Origin: Brucella pseudintermedia
Lineage (GTDB): Bacteria > Pseudomonadota > Alphaproteobacteria > Rhizobiales > Rhizobiaceae
Reading direction: 5' to 3'
DNA: 64,000 nucleotides
NCBI RefSeq assembly: GCF_008932435.1
Contig: NZ_WBWE01000003.1
Span: 62,001-126,000 of the forward strand
Shown: positions 44,474-54,875 of the stretch, piece by piece
How the letters are laid out: every line of letters starts with the position of its first letter
Numbering within the stretch: position 1 is the first letter of the stretch
Notes under the pieces: model-generated
What the model was told of the DNA's origin: nothing
Seen by the model: only the letters and a program-made list of their open reading frames with translations
The model's database searches: none
Made by a program: the position numbers and the translations under genes

Positions 44474-45766
44474 TTATTTACGCTTTGCGAGCGGCACGTA
44501 ATCGCGTTCGGCAGCACCCGTGTAGAGCTGGCGCGGACGACCGATCTTCTGCTGCGGGTCTTCGATCATTTCCTTCCACTGTGCAACCCAGCCGACGGTG
44601 CGAGCGAGTGCAAAAAGAACCGTGAACATTTCGGTCGGGAAGCCGAGGGCCTTCAGCGTGATGCCGGAATAGAAGTCGATGTTCGGATAAAGCTTCTTCT
44701 CGATGAAGTATTCATCCGTCAGGGCGATCTTTTCCAGCTCCATTGCAACGTCGAGCAGCGGATCGTCCTTGATGCCGAGTTCGCCCAGAACTTCATGGCA
44801 GGTTTTCTGCATGATTTTGGCACGCGGATCGTAGTTCTTATAAACGCGGTGGCCGAAGCCCATCAGACGGAACGGATCGTTCTTGTCTTTTGCACGCGCG
44901 ATATATTCAGGAATACGGTCGACAGAACCGATTTCAGCCAGCATGTTAAGCGCGGCTTCATTTGCGCCGCCATGGGCAGGACCCCAGAGGCAGGCAACAC
45001 CGGCAGCAATACATGCAAAGGGATTGGCGCCCGACGAACCGGCAAGGCGCACGGTCGAGGTCGAGGCGTTCTGCTCATGATCTGCGTGGAGAATGAAGAT
45101 GCGGTCCATCGCACGCGCCAGAACCGGATTGACCTTATAATCCTCGCAAGGAACTCCGAAGCACATGTGCAGGAAGTTCGATGCGAAATCGAGATCGTTC
45201 TTCGGATACATGAACGGCTGGCCGATATGGTATTTGTAGGCCATGGCAGCGAGCGTTGGGACCTTGGCGATCAGGCGAATGGAGGCAACCATACGTTGAT
45301 GCGGGTCAGTGATATCCGTGGAATCGTGATAGAATGCTGACATCGCGCCCACGCAACCGACCATCACTGCCATAGGATGGGCATCACGGCGGAAGCCCGT
45401 GAAGAACTTTGTCATCTGCTCGTGGATCATCGTGTGGCGCGTCACACGATAATCGAAGTCAGCCTTCTGGGTTGCCGTGGGCAGTTCACCGTAAAGAAGC
45501 AGGTAGCAGGTTTCCAGAAAATCACCGTGTTCGGCAAGCTGATCGATCGGGTAGCCGCGATAGAGCAGGGTGCCTTCATCACCATCGATGTAGGTGATTT
45601 TGGATTCGCACGATGCCGTGGACGTGAAGCCAGGATCGTAGGTGAACATCTGGGAGTTCTTGTAGAGTGGACCGATATCGACGACGTCTGGTCCGACAGT
45701 GCCTTGTCGCACAGGCAGGTCGAATGTTTTGCCTTCTAGTGTAAAGCTGGCTGTCCTATCTGACAT
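44474..45766 (-). CDS. gltA: citrate synthase
   Basis: A 430-residue hexameric-type (type II) citrate synthase that condenses acetyl-CoA and oxaloacetate. The catalytic residues are His in [10 protein letters not shown], His306 in [13 protein letters not shown] and Asp364 in NIDFYSG. The N-terminal strand domain [15 protein letters not shown] is typical for the NADH-sensitive type. AAGGA stands 7 bases before the ATG. A weak inverted repeat (GAATGGT/ACCATTC at 45848-45876) lies in the leader. Confidence 0.96.
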   Translation of the reverse strand: MSDRTASFTLEGKTFDLPVRQGTVGPDVVDIGPLYKNSQMFTYDPGFTSTASCESKITYIDGDEGTLLYRGYPIDQLAEHGDFLETCYLLLYGELPTATQKADFDYRVTRHTMIHEQMTKFFTGFRRDAHPMAVMVGCVGAMSAFYHDSTDITDPHQRMVASIRLIAKVPTLAAMAYKYHIGQPFMYPKNDLDFASNFLHMCFGVPCEDYKVNPVLARAMDRIFILHADHEQNASTSTVRLAGSSGANPFACIAAGVACLWGPAHGGANEAALNMLAEIGSVDRIPEYIARAKDKNDPFRLMGFGHRVYKNYDPRAKIMQKTCHEVLGELGIKDDPLLDVAMELEKIALTDEYFIEKKLYPNIDFYSGITLKALGFPTEMFTVLFALARTVGWVAQWKEMIEDPQQKIGRPRQLYTGAAERDYVPLAKRK

Positions 45767-45988
45767 CGTGTTTCCTTTCATGTCCACTTTGCCGCCCGCA
45801 CGACGGCAGAATTGAAATCGTCGTTATGATTTGTCTTTTATGTCTTGGAATGGTCTCGCCCCCGCGGGAACCATTCACGCATTATCCTAACGATTTTGCC
45901 CGTCAAACTATCCCAAACAGTTCGCGATGCAATGCGTAATTTGAACTATTTACGCCGGTTTTGTCACGTCAGCGTGAATGTTCCCACC

Positions 45989-47410
45989 TTAACCGATTTG
46001 ATCGCGAATGCGTCCCAGCGACTCTTCACGACCAAGGACGAAAAGCACATCGAACACGCCCGGAGAGGTGGCGCGGCCTGTGAGCGCTGCTCGTAATGGT
46101 TGCGCAATCTTGCCGAGTTTCATCCCGGTTTTTTCTGCGTGAGTCCGCACAGCGGCGTCGAGAGACTCGACAGTCCATTCCGCCGTAGCTTCCAGATCAG
46201 GCAGAACAGACTTGAGTACGGCGCGGCCCTCTTCATTCAGGAGGGAGGCTGCCTTCTCGTCAAGATCAAGGGGACGAGCAGCGAAGATAAACTTCGATCC
46301 ATCGGCCAGCTCCACGAGAGTTTTGGCGCGATCCTTCAGGCCCGGCATGGCGGCGAGCAGTTGTGCGCGTCGCTTCTCGTCCAATGCGCCCGCGATTTCC
46401 TTGCCGCCTTCGATTTCGGGAAGAACAGCTATAAGCGCATCATAAAGCGCCCGGTCATCGCTGGCTCGCATATAGACGCCATTGATCGCTTCCAGTTTCT
46501 GAAAATCGAAGCGGGCCGCACCCTTATTGATGTCCTTCACATCGAACCATTCGATCATCTGTTCGGTCGACATGATTTCGTCGTCGCCGTGGCTCCAACC
46601 GAGGCGCACGAGATAGTTGCGCAGGGCCGCAGGCAGATAGCCCATCGCACGGTAGGCATCGACACCCAAAGCGCCATGGCGCTTGGAGAGTTTTGCACCG
46701 TCTGCTCCATGAATAAGCGGGATATGCGACATTTGCGGTACATCCCAGCCCATCGCGTTGTAGATGACGGTCTGCCGTGCGGCATTGGTCAGATGATCGT
46801 CGCCACGAATGATATGAGTCACACCCATATCGTGATCATCGACAACAACTGCGTGCATGTAGGTGGGCGTTCCATCGGAACGCAGGATGATGAAATCATC
46901 GAGATCTTTGTTAGGGAAGCGTACGTCACCCTGTACCGCATCCTGCACGAGTGTTTCACCTTGCTGCGGTGCCTTGATGCGGATGACCGGCTTCACGCCA
47001 GTAGGTGCTTCCGACGGATCGCGATCACGCCAGCGCCCGTCATAGCGTGGCGGACGACCTTCGGCCCGCGCTTTTTCGCGCATTTCTTCCAGTTCTTCCG
47101 GCGTTGCATAGCAGTAATACGCCTTGCCGAGAGCAACGAGTTCTTCTGCCACTTCGCGATGGCGAGGCGCGCGCTCGAATTGCGAGATGGCTTCGCCGTC
47201 CCAATCCAGACCCAGCCATGTGAGCCCATCGAGAATGGCAGCCGTCGCGGCGTCAGTGGAACGTTCCCGGTCCGTGTCTTCGATACGCAGCAGCATCTTG
47301 CCGCCATTGTGCTTGGCATATAGCCAGTTGAACAAAGCGGTGCGCGCGCCGCCAATGTGCAGATAGCCCGTGGGCGAAGGGGCAAAACGGGTAACGACCG
47401 GTTTCGACAT
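45989..47410 (-). CDS. gltX: glutamyl-tRNA synthetase
   Basis: A 473-residue class I aminoacyl-tRNA synthetase. The HIGH-type motif is GYLHIGGAR (His18) and the KMSKS-type motif is KLSKRHG. The anticodon-binding half is all-helical. Many alphaproteobacteria carry two GluRS copies, one of which charges tRNA-Gln before amidation, so this may be one of two. GGAG stands 9-10 bases before the ATG at 47410, which favours it over the upstream Met. It is divergent from comEC. Confidence 0.95.
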   Translation of the reverse strand: MSKPVVTRFAPSPTGYLHIGGARTALFNWLYAKHNGGKMLLRIEDTDRERSTDAATAAILDGLTWLGLDWDGEAISQFERAPRHREVAEELVALGKAYYCYATPEELEEMREKARAEGRPPRYDGRWRDRDPSEAPTGVKPVIRIKAPQQGETLVQDAVQGDVRFPNKDLDDFIILRSDGTPTYMHAVVVDDHDMGVTHIIRGDDHLTNAARQTVIYNAMGWDVPQMSHIPLIHGADGAKLSKRHGALGVDAYRAMGYLPAALRNYLVRLGWSHGDDEIMSTEQMIEWFDVKDINKGAARFDFQKLEAINGVYMRASDDRALYDALIAVLPEIEGGKEIAGALDEKRRAQLLAAMPGLKDRAKTLVELADGSKFIFAARPLDLDEKAASLLNEEGRAVLKSVLPDLEATAEWTVESLDAAVRTHAEKTGMKLGKIAQPLRAALTGRATSPGVFDVLFVLGREESLGRIRDQIG

Positions 47411-47519
47411 GATAGCTCCACTATGTCGTGCGCCATTCCAAAGCAGCGGCAAATGCCGGAGAGACAGGCGCGAACTTGAATTCTAATGCCTGCACGAGAC
47501 AACCCGGCAGGTAATCGCG

Positions 47520-47534
47520 GTTCGTTAAACGAAC
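47520..47534. promoter_or_regulatory. GTTC/GAAC inverted repeat between gltX and comEC
   Basis: GTTCGTTAAACGAAC is a perfect 7-1-7 palindrome, GTTC-N7-GAAC in form. The alphaproteobacterial SOS box is the direct repeat GTTC-N7-GTTC, so this is a half-inverted relative. It lies 110 bases before gltX and about 110-140 before comEC. Confidence 0.35.
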
Positions 47535-47642
47535 TCACTCGATTTTGGCTGCGGTTCATGTAGCATAGGCAGCAATGTGCGCAAGGGCTTCACACCCCTT
47601 TCGCACTGATGTGCCGTCGTTCTTTCGGGCTAGCTTGACGGC

Positions 47643-50177
47643 GTGGGCGAACTTTTGCGGTCAGGCGGGGGCATGACAGGCATTAGGGAAGCGAGCGATA
47701 TAGACGAACGGGCGCTTGTCAGAAGTTTGCCTGATGGTTCGATGCGCACCTTATTTCCGGAAGCATGGCCTCTAAGTGAACCCGAAGTAAACACAACGCC
47801 CGTCAAGCTTCCCGCGCCGAGTTTCCGTGAACGGATTCTGTCTATACCGTCGCTCACGGGCAGGCAGGTCAAAGCCGCAGCCGAAACGGAAGCCGGACGA
47901 GGCATAACCTTTCTTTTGCTTCCGGTTTTTGCCGGTATTGGCGCGATAATCTATTTCACGCTTTCGTTCGAACCTGCATGGACGCCAATTCTGTCCATGC
48001 TGGCGATTGGCATCATCTTGCGAATTGCGACGCGCAGGCATTTCGCGGTGGCCCAAGGCGGGACCTTGGCCGTCGCTCTGGTCGCGGGGCTTGTTGTGGG
48101 CAAATGGGAGACGGAACGTCGGGCCACACCGATGTTGGGCTCCGACGTGGCGACGCGTGTGACAGGCCGGGTTGTTGCACTTGAATATCAGGATAATGAC
48201 AGCTGGCGGATAACGCTTGAGCTACTCCAGACAGAACGCCCGAAACTTCGATTTCCGCCGAAGCGCGTTCGCATCAATGCCAGAGACATACCGGCGACAA
48301 CTGCGATTGGCAGCGGACTGTCTGGTTTCGCCCGACTGCGTATTCCGTCGGGCCCTGTCCGGCCCGGAAACTACGATTTCTCTTTTCACGCTTATTTCAA
48401 CGGCATTGGCGCCAACGGGTTCTTTCTCGGAACGCCCAAAGAAACGGCTGTTCCTCCACCAGACGAATTGACGGCGGAAATGTCCCAGTGGATTGCCATG
48501 CTGCGGGTCCGGGTTTCCGAGCGCATTGAGGAGGTGATCGGAGGAGAGGACGGTAGCGTCGCTTCGGCGCTTGTGGCAGGCACCCGTGCGGGGATCAGCG
48601 AGCAAACCAATGAGGATCTGCGCAAGGCAGGGCTGGCGCATATTCTGTCGATTTCGGGTTTGCATATGGCGCTCGCTGCTGGCGTTGTCATGTTGACACT
48701 ACGATCCGCCTTCGCGCTATTCCCCGCTTTCAGCGTACGACATCCGGTGAAGAAATATGCGGCGTTTCTCTCCCTGTTAAGCTGTACCTTCTATCTTGCC
48801 ATGTCCGGTGCGGACGTCGCTGCGCAACGAAGCTACGTGATGATCGCGGTTATGCTTGGGGCACTGCTGATTGATCGCGCTGCCATCAGCATGCGCAATC
48901 TGGCCGTCGCGGCGCTTGCCATGATAGCGCTTTCACCGCATGAAATCTTGGGGCCGAGTTTTCAAATGTCATTTTCTGCCACTGCCGCGTTGATCGCCGG
49001 TTATGCTTGGTGGAGCGAACGCAATGCGAACAGGCATATTGGTGCGGAGAAGCGTGGCAAGGCCACGTATGGCGTCGCCCGACGGATATTGAAGCCGGTC
49101 ACGGCAGCGGCAGGCACCTCGCTCATTGCCGGGCTGGCGAGTGGAATTTTTGCCGCTTATCATTTTAACAATACAGCGCCTTTGGGGCTGGTGGGAAATG
49201 TCCTCGCTGAACCCGTAATCGCGCTCCTTGTCATGCCCTTTGCTGTTTTCGGGCTTCTGCTGATGCCTTTGCAGCTGGACTGGGTGCCTTTGCAGATAAT
49301 GGGTTGGGGGATTTTCGCGGTCAGGCACATTGCTGCATTCGTTGCGGCATGGTCGCCAGACGGGAATCCCGGACCGATGCCCTCGCTCACGCTCGTATAT
49401 TGGACCATTGCGCTGGTTCTGGCTGTGGTGCTTTCCACCAGGCTAAAGTTGTTGGCACTCCCATTTATCGTTTTAGGATTGGGTGTTTTTATGAAAGAGC
49501 CTTTTCCAGATATCGTCATATCCGAAGATGCCAAACTAGTGGGTGTACGATTGGCGGATGGAAGGCTCGCGGTTAATCGAAATCGACCATCACAATTCAC
49601 AATCAATAATTGGAAAACCGCTTATTTGATCGACGAAATAATTCCCCCGGTTGCGGTAAAAAAGGAAAAGCAGTCCGCGTCCCATGGTTTCGAGTGTGAT
49701 GAGGGAGTGTGCACGATCAATTTGCGTGATGGTCGCACCCTTGCCTATACCGGAGAAACCACAATGCAGGAGATCGCCTGCAATATCGGAAATGTGGTTA
49801 TTCTCGCTGTTCCAGGTAAGGATGCGGCATGTCATCGTTCAACGATTACCAGCATTAGTAAACGCGATCTTGCGCTCAAAGGCGCCGTGGAAATCAGGCT
49901 CGGACAACAACGCGATGAAAATCGCTCTCTGACGACGACGGAGAAAACACCCGAAGCTGGAAAGCCCAAAACAAGCCAGCCGGGGCCTGACTTCCGGCCG
50001 GAAGACCGAATTACCTATGCCGTTGAGGCGCCAAGCCGTCCCTGGCATTTGCACCGCATCCATTCGCGCGCAGCACGCGGCTTGCCCGAAAGAGAGTACA
50101 AACCCAAATCCGCTTCCATTCAAAACGTAGCGGACTGTGCGTCAGACACGGGCGATAACCCAACACGCTGCGATTGA
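47643..50177 (+). CDS. comEC: ComEC/Rec2 family DNA-uptake channel protein
   Basis: An 844-residue membrane protein. The N-terminal part has a DUF4131-like soluble domain (about 90-290); the competence domain follows with LVAGTRAGISEQTNEDLRKAGLAHILSISGLHMAL and about ten membrane segments to residue 620. The C-terminal 220 residues lack the metallo-beta-lactamase motif (HxHxDH) found in many ComEC proteins, and end in a Lys/Glu-rich tail. ComEC moves single-stranded DNA across the inner membrane; competence is not shown in this organism. The start is GTG 47643, or ATG 47673 with GGCGGGGG before it. It converges on lexA. Confidence 0.85.
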   Translation: MGELLRSGGGMTGIREASDIDERALVRSLPDGSMRTLFPEAWPLSEPEVNTTPVKLPAPSFRERILSIPSLTGRQVKAAAETEAGRGITFLLLPVFAGIGAIIYFTLSFEPAWTPILSMLAIGIILRIATRRHFAVAQGGTLAVALVAGLVVGKWETERRATPMLGSDVATRVTGRVVALEYQDNDSWRITLELLQTERPKLRFPPKRVRINARDIPATTAIGSGLSGFARLRIPSGPVRPGNYDFSFHAYFNGIGANGFFLGTPKETAVPPPDELTAEMSQWIAMLRVRVSERIEEVIGGEDGSVASALVAGTRAGISEQTNEDLRKAGLAHILSISGLHMALAAGVVMLTLRSAFALFPAFSVRHPVKKYAAFLSLLSCTFYLAMSGADVAAQRSYVMIAVMLGALLIDRAAISMRNLAVAALAMIALSPHEILGPSFQMSFSATAALIAGYAWWSERNANRHIGAEKRGKATYGVARRILKPVTAAAGTSLIAGLASGIFAAYHFNNTAPLGLVGNVLAEPVIALLVMPFAVFGLLLMPLQLDWVPLQIMGWGIFAVRHIAAFVAAWSPDGNPGPMPSLTLVYWTIALVLAVVLSTRLKLLALPFIVLGLGVFMKEPFPDIVISEDAKLVGVRLADGRLAVNRNRPSQFTINNWKTAYLIDEIIPPVAVKKEKQSASHGFECDEGVCTINLRDGRTLAYTGETTMQEIACNIGNVVILAVPGKDAACHRSTITSISKRDLALKGAVEIRLGQQRDENRSLTTTEKTPEAGKPKTSQPGPDFRPEDRITYAVEAPSRPWHLHRIHSRAARGLPEREYKPKSASIQNVADCASDTGDNPTRCD

Positions 50178-50241
50178 TTGTGAGCGGTATTAGGTTCGCG
50201 TTTCAATCCCACCGTTCAATCCTGTCATGTCTCATCTTCAT

Positions 50242-50276
50242 CAAAGCCGCTTCGCATTTTTGCTGGAAATGCTCTA
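50242..50276 (-). repeat. TAGAGC-type intergenic repeat, copy 2
   Basis: On the minus strand it reads TAGAGCATTTCCAGC, then AAAAATGCGAAGCGG and CTTTG. It matches copy 1 at 20087 over the first 15 bases exactly and over the GCGAAGCGG core. The TAG is the lexA stop codon. It fills the space between convergent comEC and lexA. Confidence 0.7.
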
Positions 50277-50999
50277 GTAACGGCGGATCAGACCGACAAG
50301 CTTGCCCTGCACGCGCACACGATCAGGACCAAATATCCTCGTTTCATAAGCGGGATTAGCCGCTTCGAGAGCGATGGAGGCACCTTTGCGGCGAAAGCGC
50401 TTCAGGGTTGCCTCCTCGTCATCGACCAATGCCACTACGATTTCACCGGGGTTGGCGGAATCTCCGCGTTTGATAATCACTGTGTCCCCGTCGAAAATTC
50501 CGGCATCGATCATCGAATCTCCTTTCACCTCAAGCGCGTAATGCTCTCCCGCGCCGATCATTTCCGGCGGAAGGCTGAGGGAATGGGTCTGATTCTGGAT
50601 GGCGGAGATTGGTACACCCGCAGCTATTCGCCCCATGACCGGTACGGAGACAGTGGCGGATGATGTGTCGTCATTGGTCGCTATGGGGGCAGGGCGGGCT
50701 GGCGGAGGGGGTGGCGCTTTGCCCAGACTGCCTTCTATAACGCTTGGAGCAAACTTCTTTTGCGCATTGAGCCCAGGAGCGATGGAATCAGGCAGGCGCA
50801 ACACCTCAAGCGCGCGCGCTCTGTTTGGCAGGCGACGGATAAAACCACGCTCTTCCAAGGCTGTGATCAGGCGATGGATACCCGATTTTGAAGCCAGATC
50901 GAGCGCTTCTTTCATCTCATCGAAAGATGGTGGGATGCCCGTTTCTTTCAGACGTTCGTGAATGAACAGCAGAAGCTCGTGCTGCTTACGGGTCAACAT
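50274..50999 (-). CDS. lexA: SOS repressor LexA
   Basis: A 241-residue LexA. The winged helix N-terminus has [22 protein letters not shown]; a Pro/Ala-rich linker leads to the peptidase domain, with cleavage site Ala127-Gly128 (IAAGVP), nucleophile Ser162 (GDSM) and general base Lys200 (ATLKRF). It represses DNA repair genes until RecA filaments provoke self-cleavage. GAGGG is about 9 bases before the ATG at 50999. Its own upstream region holds an SOS box, so it is autoregulated. Confidence 0.95.
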   Translation of the reverse strand: MLTRKQHELLLFIHERLKETGIPPSFDEMKEALDLASKSGIHRLITALEERGFIRRLPNRARALEVLRLPDSIAPGLNAQKKFAPSVIEGSLGKAPPPPPARPAPIATNDDTSSATVSVPVMGRIAAGVPISAIQNQTHSLSLPPEMIGAGEHYALEVKGDSMIDAGIFDGDTVIIKRGDSANPGEIVVALVDDEEATLKRFRRKGASIALEAANPAYETRIFGPDRVRVQGKLVGLIRRY

Positions 51000-51045
51000 G
51001 CGCGACACCCTCCCGGCCAAGAATCGAGAAAAACAAAACCAGAAC

Positions 51046-51071
51046 GAACACTATATGTTCCAGTCTTGTTC
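51046..51071 (-). promoter_or_regulatory. SOS box upstream of lexA
   Basis: GTTC (51057-51060) and GTTC (51068-51071) are separated by seven bases, the exact direct-repeat operator of alphaproteobacterial LexA. An overlapping GAAC-N7-GTTC (51046-51060) adds an inverted arrangement. It lies about 58-72 bases before the lexA start. Confidence 0.85.
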
Positions 51072-51228
51072 TGCAATGGTTTTAAAACCGTTAACGTTGA
51101 ATAAGAGGAAAGACAGCATGTTCTGACGCCAGGCTGTTGCCACCAAACAGGTCAGGCGACGTTCTGAATAATATATACCGCACTACGGTTTAGGATGGTT
51201 TCCTCATGTTCAGATGAAGAAGGTCGCA

Positions 51229-52443
51229 TTATAACATGAGGATTCGGCAGTCATCGCCGATAGCGGCTGCGGGAGCATTCTCCTCCCTGATGAGAAGCGC
51301 TCTTGAGCGGACAAGCGCCGACAGCATGGACGAATCCTGCACGGGGAAAGGCGATGCGACCAATGTTCCGTCGGTACGTGATTCGACTGTCGCCCGGATA
51401 TAATCGCGACGATGATCGTTAGCGGGCAGGGCGATGCCCAGCTTGGCCGGACGGATGTCGGCCTCAGAGTTGGTTCCGGCAAGTCTGGCGACAAGCGGCC
51501 TGAGAAACACAAGGCTGCACACCAGGCTCGAAACAGGATTGCCCGGAAGTCCGATGACATGGACGATCTTGCCGTTTACCTCGACGCGTCCGTACATCAG
51601 CGGCTTGCCTGGCCGCATGGCGATCTTCCAGAAATCGAGCTCGACTCCAAGTTTTCGCAGCGCGCCATGCACGAAGTCCCGGTCGCCGACGGAAGCACCG
51701 CCAATTGTAACCAGAATGTCGATATCGCTTTGCAGGCTGTCTTCTATTGCTTGCTCGATTTTCGCGGGATCATCGGGAATGATCCCCTTATCTTGCGGAG
51801 TCCCGCCGGCTCGCCTCACGATTTCGGCAATTCCAACGCTGTTCGACGCAACGATCTGATCCTTTCCGGGTATTTCGCCCGGAAGCACTAGTTCATCCCC
51901 GGTGGCAATAATTGCCACTTTGGGCTTTTTGAATACATCGATTTTCGCATTACCGCTGGCGGCTGCCAGCGATAAGGCGGCAGCATCCAGTTCGCGCCCT
52001 GTTGGAATTACAATGTCGCCCGGCGAAAAATCGAGACCCGCGCGGCGTATATGCCGCCCCGGCTCTATACCTTCGTGGACAGTCAACCGGTTGCTCGAAC
52101 GCTCGGTGTGCTCCTGAATGACGATTGCATCCGTGCCCTTGGGCAACGGCGCACCTGTGAAAATGCGGACTGCCTGTCCGATTCCTAATTCGCCCTCGAA
52201 GCGGTTGCCCGCTGCCGATTCACCAATGATATCAAACTGAACAGGATAGGAGATGTTGTCGGGTGCGATCAGGGCATATCCATCCATCGCCGAACCGTCA
52301 AAAGGTGGTTGTAGAAGATGCGCCAGCACGGGCGTTGCAACGACACGCCCACCCGCATTGGACAATTCAACTTCCTCAATGCCACGCGGCTCCGCCGACT
52401 TCAGAATGCGGGCCAGTGCTTCATCGACCGGGAGAAGGGACAT
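51229..52443 (-). CDS. moeA: molybdopterin molybdenumtransferase MoeA
   Basis: A 404-residue MoeA that inserts molybdate into adenylylated molybdopterin. Motifs are QPPFDGSAMDGYAL in domain I, IFTGAPLPKGTDAIVIQE, the MPT-binding domain IATGDELV and TIGGASVGDRDF, and GLPGNPVSS. The C-terminal small domain follows. AGAGGA stands about 8 bases before the ATG at 52443. It follows moaC after 99 bases in the same run. Confidence 0.95.
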   Translation of the reverse strand: MSLLPVDEALARILKSAEPRGIEEVELSNAGGRVVATPVLAHLLQPPFDGSAMDGYALIAPDNISYPVQFDIIGESAAGNRFEGELGIGQAVRIFTGAPLPKGTDAIVIQEHTERSSNRLTVHEGIEPGRHIRRAGLDFSPGDIVIPTGRELDAAALSLAAASGNAKIDVFKKPKVAIIATGDELVLPGEIPGKDQIVASNSVGIAEIVRRAGGTPQDKGIIPDDPAKIEQAIEDSLQSDIDILVTIGGASVGDRDFVHGALRKLGVELDFWKIAMRPGKPLMYGRVEVNGKIVHVIGLPGNPVSSLVCSLVFLRPLVARLAGTNSEADIRPAKLGIALPANDHRRDYIRATVESRTDGTLVASPFPVQDSSMLSALVRSRALLIREENAPAAAIGDDCRILML

Positions 52444-52542
52444 GGCGTTTCCTCTCAAACTGGTTTGCTGACTGTCTAAACCATAAAAACCGGCCGGAAC
52501 AATTGATCCAAAGCAAAGTCTGCAGCAATCTCCAAAAGCAGT

Positions 52543-53019
52543 TTATGCGGTCCAGTCACCTGATTTGCCGCCGCTCTTTTCGATAACGCGAATGCCGCCG
52601 ATCTCCATATGCTTATCGACCGCTTTGGCCATATCGTAGATAGTGAGGCAGGTTACTGAAACGGCGGTGAGCGCTTCCATTTCCACACCGGTGCGCCCTG
52701 TGAGCTTGGCGAGGGCACGAACGCGCAGGCCTGGCAGAGTATGATCGGGCTCGATTTCGACCGAAACCTTGGTCAGCATCAACGGGTGGCAGAGAGGAAT
52801 CAGATCGGCGGTCTTTTTTGCTGCCATGATGCCGGCTAGACGCGCTGTACCTATAACGTCACCTTTTGCGGCGTTGCCTTCCACAATGAGCGCCAGCGTT
52901 TCCGGCTTCATTGTGACCGTTCCCACGGCCACAGCCTGACGTTCGGTTTCGTTCTTCGCTCCAACATCCACCATATTGGCAGCGCCGCTCTGGTCGATAT
53001 GAGTGAGTTTGGAGACCAT
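52543..53019 (-). CDS. moaC: cyclic pyranopterin monophosphate synthase MoaC
   Basis: A 158-residue MoaC, which with MoaA makes cyclic pyranopterin monophosphate from GTP for the molybdenum cofactor. Signatures are [35 protein letters not shown] and the C-terminal KSGGKSGDW. The ATG at 53019 lies 3 bases after the trpC stop, so the gene is tightly coupled to trpC. Confidence 0.95.
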   Translation of the reverse strand: MVSKLTHIDQSGAANMVDVGAKNETERQAVAVGTVTMKPETLALIVEGNAAKGDVIGTARLAGIMAAKKTADLIPLCHPLMLTKVSVEIEPDHTLPGLRVRALAKLTGRTGVEMEALTAVSVTCLTIYDMAKAVDKHMEIGGIRVIEKSGGKSGDWTA

Positions 53020-53022
53020 CAG

Positions 53023-53823
53023 TCAAGCCCTGCCGGTCAGGAGTTCACGGGTCGCCGCTGCCACATCTGCCTTTCGCATCAGGCTCTCTCCGATGAGGAA
53101 CGTCCCAATTCCCGACTTTTCCAGACGCAGGCAATCTTCGTGGGTGAAAATGCCACTTTCCCCTACCAGCAAACGGTCGGGCGGAGCCATTTTCGACAAA
53201 CGTTCGGAAACTGCGAGATCAACCTCAAAGGTACGCAAATTGCGGTTGTTGACACCCAGCAGACGCGAGGAAAGCTTTAATGCGCGTTCCATCTCGGTCT
53301 CATCGTGTACTTCGATGAGAGCGTCCATACCGAGTTCAAAAGCGGTTTCTTCCAGCGCTTTTGCAAGATCATCGTCGACGCTTGCGAGAATGATCAGAAT
53401 GCAGTCGGCTCCCCAACTGCGCGCTTCATGCACCTGATAGGTATCGAACAAAAAGTCTTTGCGAAGTGCCGGGAGACCACATGCGTTGCGGGACGCGGTC
53501 AGAAATTCTGGCGCTCCTTGAAAAGATGGCGCGTCGGTCAGCACGGAGAGACATGCCGCACCACCCGTCTCGTAAGCTTGCGCAAGTACAGGCGGATCGA
53601 AATCAGGACGGATAAGGCCTTTCGACGGGCTTGCCTTCTTGATTTCGGCGATCAACGCGAATTCACCGGCAGCGCGTTTCGCCTCCAGTGCCTTGAGAAA
53701 ACCGCGCGGTGCTTCCTGATCCTTGGCACGCGCTTTCAGATCGGCCACACTGCGCTCGGCCTTGGCAGCGGCGATTTCGTCGCGCTTATAGGCCTCGATC
53801 TTGCGCAAAATATCGGTGGACAT
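53023..53823 (-). CDS. trpC: indole-3-glycerol phosphate synthase
   Basis: A 266-residue TIM-barrel enzyme of tryptophan synthesis. Motifs are [15 protein letters not shown] with the catalytic Lys, [35 protein letters not shown] and [12 protein letters not shown]. It has no fused PRAI (TrpF) domain, as usual in rhizobia. AGGA stands 8 bases before the ATG. It lies 15 bases after trpD. Confidence 0.96.
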   Translation of the reverse strand: MSTDILRKIEAYKRDEIAAAKAERSVADLKARAKDQEAPRGFLKALEAKRAAGEFALIAEIKKASPSKGLIRPDFDPPVLAQAYETGGAACLSVLTDAPSFQGAPEFLTASRNACGLPALRKDFLFDTYQVHEARSWGADCILIILASVDDDLAKALEETAFELGMDALIEVHDETEMERALKLSSRLLGVNNRNLRTFEVDLAVSERLSKMAPPDRLLVGESGIFTHEDCLRLEKSGIGTFLIGESLMRKADVAAATRELLTGRA

Positions 53824-53838
53824 AGTTTGATCCTTCCG

Positions 53839-54858
53839 TCAGGCGGTGTTGTCGTTCGACACGGCAATCACCTTCTGCAAAACAGCAAGTGCTGCTCCGC
53901 TATCGATGGAATGTGACGCTTGCTCGATGCCTTCTTTCAGGTCTTTCGCCTTGCCGGCGATGACGAGTGCGGCGCCTGAATTGAGCAACACGATGTCTCG
54001 ATAGGCGTTTTTGTCGCCTTCGAGCACGCCCAGCAGAGCCTTGGCGTTGGCAGAAGCTTCGCCGCCTTTCAGTTCCACCGGATCGCAACGACGAAGCCCG
54101 ACATCTTCCGGCGCTATTTCAAACGTGCGGATTTGACCGTTTTCGAGGGCCGCAACCTGCGTTGTGCCTGCGGTGGTCATTTCATCGAGACCATCCCCAT
54201 AGACAACCCAAGCCGCTTCGGAGCCCAGCTCTTTGAGCACTTCGGCCAATGGTACCAGCCATTGGGGCGCAAATACTCCAACGAGCTGACGCTTGACGCT
54301 AGCCGGATTGGAAAGGGGACCAAGCAGATTGAAGATGGTGCGTGTGCCCAGTTCGACGCGAGATGGGCCGACATGGCGCATGGCGGAATGGTGCATCGGC
54401 GCGAACATGAAGCCAAGACCGGCTTCCTTAATGCTGCGGCCAATCGTGTTTGCATCAGCTTCGATATTGATGCCGAGCGCGGCAAGCGCGTCCGCCGCAC
54501 CTGAGCGAGAGGAAAGCGCGCGGTTGCCATGCTTGGCGACGGGCACGCCGGCCCCGGCTACAACAAATGCGGAGCAGCTTGAAACATTGTAGGAGCCGGA
54601 CTGGTCGCCGCCGGTTCCGACTATATCGATTGCGTTGTCGGGAGCGGAAACCTCCAGCATGCGCGAGCGCATGGAGGCAACGGCACCGGCGATTTCCGGT
54701 ACGGTTTCACCGCGTACACGCAACGCCATCAGCAATCCACCTATCTGCGATGGGGTTGCCTGGCCAGACATCATGATGTCGAAAGCGGCTTTGGAATCTT
54801 CCAGCGAAAGCGGCTCTCCGGCAGCGGCTTTCGCAATATAGGGTTTTAGATCAGCCAT
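53839..54858 (-). CDS. trpD: anthranilate phosphoribosyltransferase
   Basis: A 339-residue TrpD that transfers phosphoribosyl from PRPP to anthranilate. Signatures are [35 protein letters not shown] and [31 protein letters not shown]. It is not fused to TrpG. The start is ATG 54858, or a GTG four codons upstream with AAGGAC just before it. It lies 18 bases after ppiD. Confidence 0.95.
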   Translation of the reverse strand: MADLKPYIAKAAAGEPLSLEDSKAAFDIMMSGQATPSQIGGLLMALRVRGETVPEIAGAVASMRSRMLEVSAPDNAIDIVGTGGDQSGSYNVSSCSAFVVAGAGVPVAKHGNRALSSRSGAADALAALGINIEADANTIGRSIKEAGLGFMFAPMHHSAMRHVGPSRVELGTRTIFNLLGPLSNPASVKRQLVGVFAPQWLVPLAEVLKELGSEAAWVVYGDGLDEMTTAGTTQVAALENGQIRTFEIAPEDVGLRRCDPVELKGGEASANAKALLGVLEGDKNAYRDIVLLNSGAALVIAGKAKDLKEGIEQASHSIDSGAALAVLQKVIAVSNDNTA

Positions 54859-54875
54859 TTGGATGCCCACCGTCC

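Noticed and set aside
46100-47323. A 407-codon frame antisense to gltX
   Set aside because: The minus-strand frame is a complete glutamyl-tRNA synthetase.
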